Below are positions 25,801-33,038 of a stretch of 64,000 nt of DNA, piece by piece. Source of the stretch: Sphingomonas sp. (GTDB taxonomy: Bacteria > Pseudomonadota > Alphaproteobacteria > Sphingomonadales > Sphingomonadaceae); the NCBI RefSeq assembly GCF_017304635.1, contig NZ_JAFKMA010000001.1, positions 310,001 through 374,000 of the forward strand. Reading direction: 5' to 3'. Below the pieces are notes generated by a model, which had not been told where the DNA came from, made no database searches, and saw only the letters and a program-made list of their open reading frames with translations. The first letter of the stretch is position 1. Each line of letters opens with the position of its first letter. A program made the translations under genes and the position numbers.

Positions 25801-27179
25801 CGCTTATGCATCTCGCGTCGATCTTCGGCCTCTTTTGATCGTGAGCAGAGCATGACCAGTAGTAAAGCTGTCATTGCCGATATGCTATAATTACGTATCG
25901 GGTAGTCAACGATCGAATGTAAAGCAAGGAATAACAGTGCTGCCGCCGATGCTCGACCTAAGTTATCCTGGCGTGTCGTGAACTTGAGGCGTTCTTTCTT
26001 AATTGCGTAAAATATGATGATGCTAAGGGCGTAAATGACCACTACACCGCCTATTACACCACCTTCAATAAGTATTTCGAGGTAGTCATTATGCGCGTGA
26101 TTAAGATAAGTATCAGTTACGAGGTCAAGACTTTCAGCATGACGAAACACGACATCGAAAGTCCCAAATCCCGAGCCAGCCGGGAAATAAGTTGACAACG
26201 TGTAGAATAAATCGCCAATCGACTGAATTCGGGTCTCGTGATCCAGGCCGGCAGCGCTTCGAAAGCTTGGCAAATCGACTGAGCCGTAGAATACCGCTAT
26301 CATTACTGGAGCCAGCAGCACCAACGCGATCAATGTGAGGCGGAACAAGCGATCCCATGAGGCAGCAACGGAAATTGCCAGAATCGCAGCCGGAACAACG
26401 AATGCTAGCGCTGCTCGGGAACCGGAGGCCACGATCATCGCCGATAAGAATAAGACAAATGCGGCCGCGCCAGGCAGCGCGAACCGACGAATCTGGCGGT
26501 CGATCGTTGGAAACCCGCCGCGGCGGACTTCACGGCAAATGCAACCGGCAAACAACATGGCCGCAGCCAGCAAGTCCACTTGGTGATTGCTGTTGATGAA
26601 GAGTCCGGCCGGAGTATCCGCTTGAGCCAGGCGCCAAGGCGCCACCCAGCCGATTCCTACCATCTGCAAACATTGTAAAAGTGCCGATACCGCACCGGCT
26701 ATCACAACGGCCAGCGCAAGCCCAACCCATGACTGCGAACGTCGCACCGCAACCAAGACGACAGCTGCCGCGGGCAGCAATGCCAAAGCGCATTGCATAG
26801 TCGCCCAAGGCAGCAACGATATCGGCATTGACATACGCGACAAGCCCGCTGCGTCTAGCGCCGAGGCTTCAAATGTCCGTCCGGGCAAAGCGGACCAAAT
26901 ATTGAAAGGTAAGGGAATGAGTTGTGCAGCGACGAGCAATACTATGCCGCCAAACAGCACAAGCAGCGATGCTGGCGGCACATTGAATTGGGCCCGCCCC
27001 AACAGGCGAGCACTAATTAGCGCCGCGATCAAGCCGGCGGCGCTGATTTCAAGAATCGCGCCAGTTACTGGCTGATGAGCGCCTCCGCCACCAGCCAGCA
27101 AGCAGGCCAAAAAAAACATGACGCCGAACCAGTCGGCGCCATGTTTTCTTATAGCCTTCGGCAATCGGTAAGATTGCAC
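25797..27179 (-). CDS. O-antigen ligase/polymerase family membrane protein (Wzy_C)
   Basis: A 460-aa integral membrane protein with about 12 helices. The large periplasmic loop near residues 340-380 has the Wzy_C/WaaL pattern: YFPAGSGFGTFDVVFRHAES followed by YLNHAHNDYLEILIEGGV, where the NHAHNDYLE His is characteristic. WaaL-type proteins transfer polymers from undecaprenyl carrier; Wzy_C relatives also polymerise EPS. The locus therefore has two polymerase-like proteins (see 8,032-9,525). The start is GTG at 27179, eight bases after the stop of the small membrane protein gene; the ribosome-binding site is poor, so coupling to that gene is likely. Confidence 0.88.
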   Translation of the reverse strand: MQSYRLPKAIRKHGADWFGVMFFLACLLAGGGGAHQPVTGAILEISAAGLIAALISARLLGRAQFNVPPASLLVLFGGIVLLVAAQLIPLPFNIWSALPGRTFEASALDAAGLSRMSMPISLLPWATMQCALALLPAAAVVLVAVRRSQSWVGLALAVVIAGAVSALLQCLQMVGIGWVAPWRLAQADTPAGLFINSNHQVDLLAAAMLFAGCICREVRRGGFPTIDRQIRRFALPGAAAFVLFLSAMIVASGSRAALAFVVPAAILAISVAASWDRLFRLTLIALVLLAPVMIAVFYGSVDLPSFRSAAGLDHETRIQSIGDLFYTLSTYFPAGSGFGTFDVVFRHAESLDLVTDTYLNHAHNDYLEILIEGGVIGGVVVIYALSIIIFYAIKKERLKFTTRQDNLGRASAAALLFLALHSIVDYPIRNYSISAMTALLLVMLCSRSKEAEDRREMHKR

Positions 27180-27187
27180 CCTAAAAA

Positions 27188-27457
27188 CTAGGGCGACTTC
27201 GGCTTGCTGCTGCCGCTGGTCGCTGCGACAATGCCGCCAGCAATCGCAAGCAGAGCGAGCACCGCGACGATCGCGCCCGTGCCATGCAACTGATTTGCAT
27301 TCTGCTGACCACCGACTTCACGGCGAGCATCATCAGCACTCACCTTCGCCGGCACCGCCTGCGACGCACGCACCGCAGCCGCACTGGCACCGGAGACCGG
27401 TACCGTGGCCATAAGAGCGCCAGTCATAGCCAGGCTCGCCATTTTACGAAGCTTCAT
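27188..27457 (-). CDS. Small secreted/membrane protein at the head of the polysaccharide operon
   Basis: An 89-aa protein of unknown function. A signal peptide (KLRKMASLAMTGALM...SGASAAA) is followed by a short polar region (about 35 residues with QQNANQLHG) and a C-terminal hydrophobic helix (AIVAVLALLAIAGGIVAA), ending in a short basic tail (SGSSKPKSP). The layout is signal plus membrane anchor, but no PEP or LPXTG sorting motif is present. GGGAG lies six bases before the ATG, giving a good ribosome-binding site. It is the first gene of the roughly 26-kb minus-strand run and is tightly followed by the ligase/polymerase-like gene. Confidence 0.75.
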   Translation of the reverse strand: MKLRKMASLAMTGALMATVPVSGASAAAVRASQAVPAKVSADDARREVGGQQNANQLHGTGAIVAVLALLAIAGGIVAATSGSSKPKSP

Positions 27458-27558
27458 TAAAGCACTCCCTTTTGAAACTCATGCTTCCAACCCACGGCGC
27501 AAGCGGATGTTCCGCCCTCCTGCATCGCCGATTGCAAAGCGACGTGGCGTGGACGACC

Positions 27559-27585
27559 TATCTACGTTCAATTGCTGCGCGTCAA
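27559..27585 (-). promoter_or_regulatory. Possible promoter for the polysaccharide operon
   Basis: On the minus strand a TTGACG (27580-27585) is followed, after a short 15-base spacer, by TAGATA (27559-27564). It lies in the 229-base divergent gap between the small membrane protein gene and the M48 peptidase gene and would give a leader of about 100 bases. The -35 match is good; the spacer is shorter than ideal, so the call is tentative. Confidence 0.3.
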
Positions 27586-27686
27586 CCCGTGTATCGACGA
27601 ACTGCCTTTAGATTTGCTTGTTACATTCGTGGTCACTGCACTTTTAGCGATTGCCGGCGCACCTGTAAGACAGGATAAGTATCCAC

Positions 27687-28712
27687 ATGCGTAAAGATTT
27701 CGTTGCGGGCTTGGTGCTCATTATTTTCGCGTCTGGTGGTGGTCGCATCGTCGCGCCGGCTGGTGCTCAGATGGATGCCGGTATGGGCGCGACGGCAACG
27801 GCTTATGCAGATCTGAAAAGAATCGACGCTCAAGTCGATAAGGCGGTTTTTCGGCTCACAGTGGCAAACGCGCCACTGTGTAACGAGTTGGTTTGGCGCA
27901 TCGGTGCCGTATTGACCGACATCCGTCAATTTCCACCAGCGCAGCGTGAGCTCGTGTCAGCCGCCTTTGCGCTTGATGGCGAGATCGGCGTTGAGACGGT
28001 CGAGCCCGAAGGTCCGGCTTGGCAAGCGGGTTTGCAGGACGGAGACGAGATGCTGGCGATAAATGGTCGGCGGATTGCCGACGCTTTGGCCGGCAATAGC
28101 TTCCCCGTGGTCACTGCAAATCGTGTCAAGGTCGTCCAGTCCATGATCGACCAATCTGCCTCTGGCGCGATCGACATCGAATATCGAAGGCATGGCGTTG
28201 AATATCGTACGCGTATCTTTGCGAAAAGGGGCTGCGCTTCGTCAATTCTGGTTTCGTCAAAATCGAGTAAGGCTGCATCAGCAGATGGTAATAGTATTTT
28301 AATATCTACTGGTTTGGTCAGGCTGGCCGATAAAAATGACGATTTAGCGGTCGTCTTGGCTCACGAACTCGCACACAATATCTTGCACCATCGTGCCCGC
28401 CTAGACAAAGCAGGCGTCGATCGTGGCCTCGGGAGAATGTTTGGTAAAAGTGGACGGATGATTCGAGAAACGGAGGAAGAGGCCGATCGGTTGAGCCTCT
28501 ATCTGTTGGCCAATGCGGGCTATGATATGTCGAGTGCGCCGGCATTCTGGCTCGGGCCGGCGCGCCACCTTGATGGAGGCTTGTTGTCGGACGGTACTCA
28601 TCCCTGCCCCAAGTGCCGGGCCAAGTTAATGGAAGCGGAAATCGCCAAAATCGAGCAAATGCCGAAAGGAGCGATACGGCGACCTGCCGACCTGCCGCTC
28701 GATCAGCCCTGA
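27687..28712 (+). CDS. Secreted PDZ-M48 family metallopeptidase
   Basis: A 341-aa protein with an N-terminal signal segment (FVAGLVLIIFASGGG). A PDZ domain comes first (about residues 100-180, AWQAGLQDGDEMLAINGRR), then an M48 peptidase core: zinc-binding HELAH at 226-230 and the third ligand Glu in ETEEEADRLS (261-270). A CPKC pair near the C terminus precedes the family's terminal helix. Most M48 envelope proteases (BepA-like) carry TPRs after the peptidase; here PDZ precedes it. It should act in the periplasm. It is transcribed away from the polysaccharide operon and overlaps the convergent phosphatase gene by 10 bases. AGGA lies 11 bases before the ATG. Confidence 0.87.
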   Translation: MRKDFVAGLVLIIFASGGGRIVAPAGAQMDAGMGATATAYADLKRIDAQVDKAVFRLTVANAPLCNELVWRIGAVLTDIRQFPPAQRELVSAAFALDGEIGVETVEPEGPAWQAGLQDGDEMLAINGRRIADALAGNSFPVVTANRVKVVQSMIDQSASGAIDIEYRRHGVEYRTRIFAKRGCASSILVSSKSSKAASADGNSILISTGLVRLADKNDDLAVVLAHELAHNILHHRARLDKAGVDRGLGRMFGKSGRMIRETEEEADRLSLYLLANAGYDMSSAPAFWLGPARHLDGGLLSDGTHPCPKCRAKLMEAEIAKIEQMPKGAIRRPADLPLDQP

Positions 28713-29464
28713 TCTCCTGCGGTTTGAAATACACGTTGATTAGTGCCTTCTAATATTAACGTTGTGAGGTGCCCTGTCCGATAGGCGCCGGTATCGATGC
28801 CGATCCGGTTGCGTCGAAAGTCAACGTCTGATGAAATGCTGTGGCCATGGACAATCATCTTCGTGAAGTCTGCGTTTGATTTTAAAAAGCTTTCTCTGAT
28901 CCAGCGTAGGTCGCTTGCCTCTTGATCGGCAAGGGCAACTTTGGGCCGGACGCCCGCATGCACGAAGAAATAGTCGCCGATCTCGACTGACAACTCCAGC
29001 TGTGACAGAAACTCGATATGCGATGGCGGAACGCTGTTTATGATTAGCTGGTGAAGTTCGTCCCATGAGCTTCGTTCATATGCTTGTGGATCAATACCAT
29101 AACTCAGCGCGGTCTCACGACCTCCGACCATAGCGAACTGCTGATTCGCACGATCGTTGCCTTCCAGCACCAACTGGAACAATTCCTCATGGTTGCCGCC
29201 TAACGTATGTACGTTGGGCCAAAGGGAGCGAAGTGCGATCAGTACGTCGATCACGTCCGCCGACGCCGGGCCTCTATCCACATAATCGCCGAGAAAAATG
29301 ATCTGGCGCGCCGCCGGCAGGATGTCCTGCGAATCGCGGTCGATCATCTGAAGAGTTTGTTCGAGAAGATCGGCACGCCCATGGATATCGCCGACGGCGT
29401 AGACGCGTATGCCGTCGGGGACCGACGGTTTGACTTGCTCTTTGGTAAATAATCTTTTGAACAT
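28703..29464 (-). CDS. PPP-type metallophosphoesterase (serine/threonine protein phosphatase-like)
   Basis: A 253-aa calcineurin-like phosphoesterase close to phage lambda-type protein phosphatases. The metal-binding motifs are complete: VGDIHGR (GDxHG), FLGDYVDRGP (GDxxDRG), LGGNHEE (GNHE), and later FFVHAGVRP and VHGHS. Such enzymes remove phosphate from Ser/Thr and often Tyr residues. In a locus with a BY-kinase and no Wzb-type phosphatase gene in view, it could act on Wzc, but that is inference. The DNA is visibly less GC-rich than the genes that follow at 29.5 kb. No clear ribosome-binding site precedes the ATG. Confidence 0.88.
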   Translation of the reverse strand: MFKRLFTKEQVKPSVPDGIRVYAVGDIHGRADLLEQTLQMIDRDSQDILPAARQIIFLGDYVDRGPASADVIDVLIALRSLWPNVHTLGGNHEELFQLVLEGNDRANQQFAMVGGRETALSYGIDPQAYERSSWDELHQLIINSVPPSHIEFLSQLELSVEIGDYFFVHAGVRPKVALADQEASDLRWIRESFLKSNADFTKMIVHGHSISSDVDFRRNRIGIDTGAYRTGHLTTLILEGTNQRVFQTAGDQG

Positions 29465-29522
29465 AAGGTGATAACGCGACCTCGATCGAGCGGGCTCAGT
29501 CGGGCTACTCGCAATTGCGCAA

Positions 29523-30536
29523 TTAATCGATACCTCTGGCGGTCGCGTAATGCTCCTTGTACCAGCGGATGAACGCCGGCACGCCGACGCTGACCGGGGT
29601 GTTGGGGGCGTAGCCTGTCAGGCGCTTGAGCAACGCATGCGACGCTTCGGTCGCCGGCACGTCGCCCTGTTGCATCGGCATCAGGTTCAGGATCGCGGGC
29701 TTGCCCATCGCGCGTTCGGCCTCGGCGATATAGTCCATCAGCTTGACCGGTTCGCCCTGGCCGATGTTGACCACGCGCCACGGCGCGACCGGGGACAGGC
29801 TGTCGCCCTCGACCGGTTCGGTGCCGGGGATCGCGTCGGTCGCCAGGCGGACGACCGATTTGGCCAGATCCTCGACATAGGTGAAGTCGCGAACCATCTC
29901 GCCGCGGTTGTAGACGTCGAGCGGCTCGCCACGGTCGATCGCGCGGGCGAACTTGAACAACGCCATGTCGGGCCGGCCCCACGGGCCATAGACGGTGAAG
30001 AAGCGGAAGAAGGTCGTCGGCACCCCGAACAGGTGCGCGTAGCTGTGCCCCATCAGCTCGGTCGCGCCCTTGGTAGCGGCATAGAAGGTGAGGGGGGTCG
30101 CGACCTTCTGGTCCTCGGTGAATGGCATATTCGTGTTGGCGCCGTAGACCGAGCTGGTCGAGGCGGCGAGCAGGTGGCGCGGCCTGGTCCGCCGCGCGAG
30201 CTCGAGCACGTTGAAGGTGCCGATCAGGTTCGACTGCACATAAGCTTCGGGATAGTCGATCGAGTAGCGCACGCCGGCCTGCGCGGCGAGGTGGATGACG
30301 ACGTCGGGCCGGAACGCTTCCCACTCCGCCGCGAACGCGGTCATGTCGTCGATGGACACGCGCGCGACGCGGAAATTGGCGTGGTTCGACAGGATGTCGT
30401 TGCGCCGTTCCTTCAACGCGACGTCGTAATAGGTCGAGAAATTGTCGATCCCCAGCACCTCGTGCCCGGCCTGGAGCAGCTTGCTGGCGACGTGGAAACC
30501 GATGAAGCCGGCGGTGCCGGTGACGAGGAATTTCAC
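29523..30536 (-). CDS. UDP-glucuronate 4-epimerase (LpsL/CapI type)
   Basis: 337 aa from GTG 30536, which has AAGGAA six bases upstream; the longer in-frame extension is not supported. Extended SDR: GTAGFIG NAD-binding motif at the N terminus, STSSVYG (catalytic Ser/Thr), YAATKGATELM (YxxxK) and FTVYGPWGRPDMALFKF, which is the signature of UDP-GlcA 4-epimerases, with RDFTYVEDL later. It interconverts UDP-glucuronate and UDP-galacturonate in the cytoplasm. It follows the WecB-like gene by 10 bases, forming a two-gene unit. UDP-GalA made here could be a building block of the polysaccharide and the carboxylate target of the AsnB-like enzymes. Confidence 0.92.
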   Translation of the reverse strand: MKFLVTGTAGFIGFHVASKLLQAGHEVLGIDNFSTYYDVALKERRNDILSNHANFRVARVSIDDMTAFAAEWEAFRPDVVIHLAAQAGVRYSIDYPEAYVQSNLIGTFNVLELARRTRPRHLLAASTSSVYGANTNMPFTEDQKVATPLTFYAATKGATELMGHSYAHLFGVPTTFFRFFTVYGPWGRPDMALFKFARAIDRGEPLDVYNRGEMVRDFTYVEDLAKSVVRLATDAIPGTEPVEGDSLSPVAPWRVVNIGQGEPVKLMDYIAEAERAMGKPAILNLMPMQQGDVPATEASHALLKRLTGYAPNTPVSVGVPAFIRWYKEHYATARGID

Positions 30537-30546
30537 GAAAGGTTCC

Positions 30547-31674
30547 TTAGATCGTGGCTCGGATGATCGCGGCGATGCGCTCGGCCGCGTGGCCGTCGCC
30601 GAACGGATTGTGGGCGCGCGCCATCGCATCATAGGCGGCCGTGTCGTCGAGCAGGCGCGACACTTGGGCGACGATACGATCCTCGTCGGTGCCGATCAGA
30701 CGGGCGGTGCCGGCGGCGACGCCCTCGGGCCGTTCGGTCGTGTCGCGCATCACCAGCACCGGCTTGCCGAGCGCGGGCGCCTCCTCCTGCACCCCGCCCG
30801 AGTCGGTCAGCGCGAGGTGGCACAGGCCGAGCGCGCGGATGAAATGCGGATAGTCGAGCGGCTCGATCCGCGCGACGTTGGCGCGATCGCCCAGGTTCGC
30901 GTTCATCACCGCGCCGACATTGGGATTGGGGTGCATCGGGAACAGCACCGCGACGTCCGGACGCTCGGCGATGCGGGCGATGGCGCGAGCGATATTGGTC
31001 ATGCCGTCGCCGAAATTCTCCCGTCGGTGCGTCGTCACCAGCACGATGCGCTTGCCCGCGAACCGCGCGGCGATATCGTCCAGCCTAGCGGCGAGCGACG
31101 GGTCGGCCGCGATCCGCTCGCCGGTCCAGTGCAGCGCGTCGATCACGGTGTTGCCCGTTACATGGACGGTCGCGGGATCGATATTCTCCGCCGTCAGCGC
31201 CGCCGCCGCGGTGTCGGTCGGCGCGTAATGCTGGTCGGCGATCGGCGCGACGATGCGGCGGTTCACTTCCTCCGGCCAGGGCTGGTAGATGTCGCCCGAG
31301 CGCAACCCCGCCTCGACATGCCCGACCGGCACTTTGCGGTAATAGGCCGTCAGCGCGCCGACCATCGCGGTCGCGGTGTCGCCCTGCACCAGCACACGGT
31401 CGGGCCGCTCCGCGTCCATCACCTCGCCCAGCCCGGTCAGCAACCGCGCCGTCAGCCGGTCGAGCGTCTGCCCCGGCTCCATCAGGTCGAGGTCGATGTC
31501 GGGCGTGAGGCCGGCGATCGCCAGCACCTGGTCGAGCAGCCCGCGATGCTGCGCGGTTACGCAGGTCCGCACCGCGATCCCCGGCGTCGCTGCCAGCGCG
31601 CGCACCACCGGGAACAGCTTGATCGCTTCCGGACGCGTGCCGAAGATGACGAGGATCTTGTAGGGATCGGGCAT
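30547..31674 (-). CDS. wecB: UDP-N-acetylglucosamine 2-epimerase (non-hydrolysing)
   Basis: 375 aa from ATG 31674; a GTG at 31701 is less likely because AGG stands ten bases before the ATG. The sequence begins ILVIFGTRPEAIKLFPVV, the WecB signature. Catalytic acidic residues are visible in VQGDTATAM, HVEAGLRSGD and PEEVNRR, and the His in TTHRRENFG. It converts UDP-GlcNAc to UDP-ManNAc, the precursor of ManNAcA used in enterobacterial common antigen and many capsules. It heads the short unit with the UDP-GlcA epimerase. No UDP-ManNAc dehydrogenase gene is visible in the window. Confidence 0.94.
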   Translation of the reverse strand: MPDPYKILVIFGTRPEAIKLFPVVRALAATPGIAVRTCVTAQHRGLLDQVLAIAGLTPDIDLDLMEPGQTLDRLTARLLTGLGEVMDAERPDRVLVQGDTATAMVGALTAYYRKVPVGHVEAGLRSGDIYQPWPEEVNRRIVAPIADQHYAPTDTAAAALTAENIDPATVHVTGNTVIDALHWTGERIAADPSLAARLDDIAARFAGKRIVLVTTHRRENFGDGMTNIARAIARIAERPDVAVLFPMHPNPNVGAVMNANLGDRANVARIEPLDYPHFIRALGLCHLALTDSGGVQEEAPALGKPVLVMRDTTERPEGVAAGTARLIGTDEDRIVAQVSRLLDDTAAYDAMARAHNPFGDGHAAERIAAIIRATI

Positions 31675-31781
31675 GGCGGCCGCGCCTAAATCATTCTTCA
31701 CGAAACCGCGAGTAGGAAGCCGCCGATTGCGGACGGCGGTCCCACGCTCTAATCCGCGCCGACCTTATTCGAGAGCAGGCA

Positions 31782-32654
31782 ATGACCATCAAACCACTCC
31801 GCAAGGCCGTTTTCCCCGTCGCCGGGCTCGGCACGCGCTTCCTTCCCGCCACCAAGGCGATGCCGAAGGAAATGCTGACCGTCGTCGACAAGCCGCTGAT
31901 CCAGTATGCGGTCGAGGAGGCGCTGGAGGCAGGGATCGAGCAGATCATCTTCGTGACCGGCCGCGGCAAGTCGGCGCTAGAGGATCATTTCGACGTGTCG
32001 TACGAGCTCGAGGCGACGATGCGCGCGCGGGGCAAGTCGATGGCGCTGATCGATGGCATCCGCCAGAAGCCGGGCTCGCCGGTCTATATCCGCCAGCAGG
32101 AGCCGCTCGGGCTCGGCCATGCCGTGTGGTGCGCGCGCGAGATCGTCGGCGACGAGCCGTTCGCGGTGCTGCTCCCCGACGAGCTGATGGTCGGCAAGCC
32201 CGGCTTCATCAAGCAGATGGCCGACGCCTATTACAAGGTCGGCGGCAACCTGATCGGCGCGCTCGAAGTGCCGGCCGACCAGACCGACAAATACGGCATC
32301 ATCACGCCGGGCAAGGTCGACGGCCGGCTGACCGAAGTGCTGGAAGTGATCGAGAAGCCGCCACTGGGCACCGCCAAGTCGAACCTGATGACGCCGGGCC
32401 GCTACATCCTCCAGCCCGAGGTGATGAAGATCCTCGACAATCCGGTGCGCGGGGCGGGCGGCGAGATCCAGCTGACCGACGCGATGGCGCAGCTGATCGG
32501 GAAACAGCCGTTCCACGGCTTCACCTTCGACGGCAAACGCTACGATTGCGGCGACAAGGCCGGCTATATCGAGGCGAACCTGGCGATCGCGCTAGGCCGG
32601 CCCGATATCGGTCCGCACGTCCGCGTCTTCGCCAAGGCGCTGCTCGACGGTTGA
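31782..32654 (+). CDS. galU: UTP-glucose-1-phosphate uridylyltransferase
   Basis: A 290-aa nucleotidyltransferase. The N-terminal nucleotide-binding signature GTRFLPATKAMPKEML and KPLIQYAVEEA are those of bacterial GalU. Later EKPPLGTAKSNLMTPGRYI and FDGKRYDCGDKAGYIEANL complete the family pattern. It makes UDP-glucose for exopolysaccharide, UDP-GlcA and other glucosides. The gene is divergent from wecB across 107 bases and overlaps the convergent membrane-protein gene by 63 bases at its 3' end. GAGAGCAGG precedes the ATG. Confidence 0.96.
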   Translation: MTIKPLRKAVFPVAGLGTRFLPATKAMPKEMLTVVDKPLIQYAVEEALEAGIEQIIFVTGRGKSALEDHFDVSYELEATMRARGKSMALIDGIRQKPGSPVYIRQQEPLGLGHAVWCAREIVGDEPFAVLLPDELMVGKPGFIKQMADAYYKVGGNLIGALEVPADQTDKYGIITPGKVDGRLTEVLEVIEKPPLGTAKSNLMTPGRYILQPEVMKILDNPVRGAGGEIQLTDAMAQLIGKQPFHGFTFDGKRYDCGDKAGYIEANLAIALGRPDIGPHVRVFAKALLDG

Positions 32655-33038
32655 GGCGTCGGGAACGAGCGCGCGCCGCTCGCCGCGCCGGACCAGCCAG
32701 CGGAACGCGACCAGGATCACGGTCGGCCATAGCATCGTCAGCCAGAAATCGTGCCATGCCGACGCCCAATTGCCCTCGTCGGTGACATAGGCGGTCTGGA
32801 ACACGTCGTAGAGTTCGTTGGCCGATTCGATCGCGACCACGATGATGTACGGCCGCCAGTCCCAGGGCGGTCGCCGCAGCACCCATGCCGATACCACCAG
32901 GATCAGCAGCCCGGCATGGATGTGCAGCACGTCGTCGGGCGCGTGCAGCCACAGCGACAGCCAGCTCTTGTAATAGATCCAGTCGAAATGCGCCGCCTGC
33001 GGGTGGATGGCGGACGGGTCTAGCCGGGCTTGTGGCAT
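32592..33038 (-). CDS. Small integral membrane protein of unknown function
   Basis: 148 aa from ATG 33038, with no certain family. Three hydrophobic stretches are visible: ADDVLHIHAGLLILVVSAW-like, YIIVVAIESANELYDVF and FWLTMLWPTVILVAFRWLV. The pattern HIHAGLL...IESANELYD, with polar residues inside helices, is reminiscent of VanZ-like proteins, but the match is weak. It starts 19 bases inside the end of the MoeB-like gene, so it belongs to the coaC-coaB-dut-moeB transcription unit. Its last 63 bases are antisense to the end of galU, which is an unusually long convergent overlap. Confidence 0.7.
   Translation of the reverse strand: MPQARLDPSAIHPQAAHFDWIYYKSWLSLWLHAPDDVLHIHAGLLILVVSAWVLRRPPWDWRPYIIVVAIESANELYDVFQTAYVTDEGNWASAWHDFWLTMLWPTVILVAFRWLVRRGERRALVPDASTVEQRLGEDADVRTDIGPA

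Noticed and set aside
27188-27457. PEP-CTERM sorting signal at the C terminus of the small protein
   Set aside because: There is no Pro-Glu-Pro motif before the helix, only a short basic tail after it, and no exosortase gene is visible.
30537-30632. N-terminal extension of the UDP-GlcA epimerase
   Set aside because: The family's fold begins at KFLVTGTAGFIG, and GTG 30536 has a good ribosome-binding site; the extension would overlap wecB.
31691-31781. Leader peptide or small gene between wecB and galU
   Set aside because: No start with a ribosome-binding site and no open frame of useful length; more likely divergent promoters.
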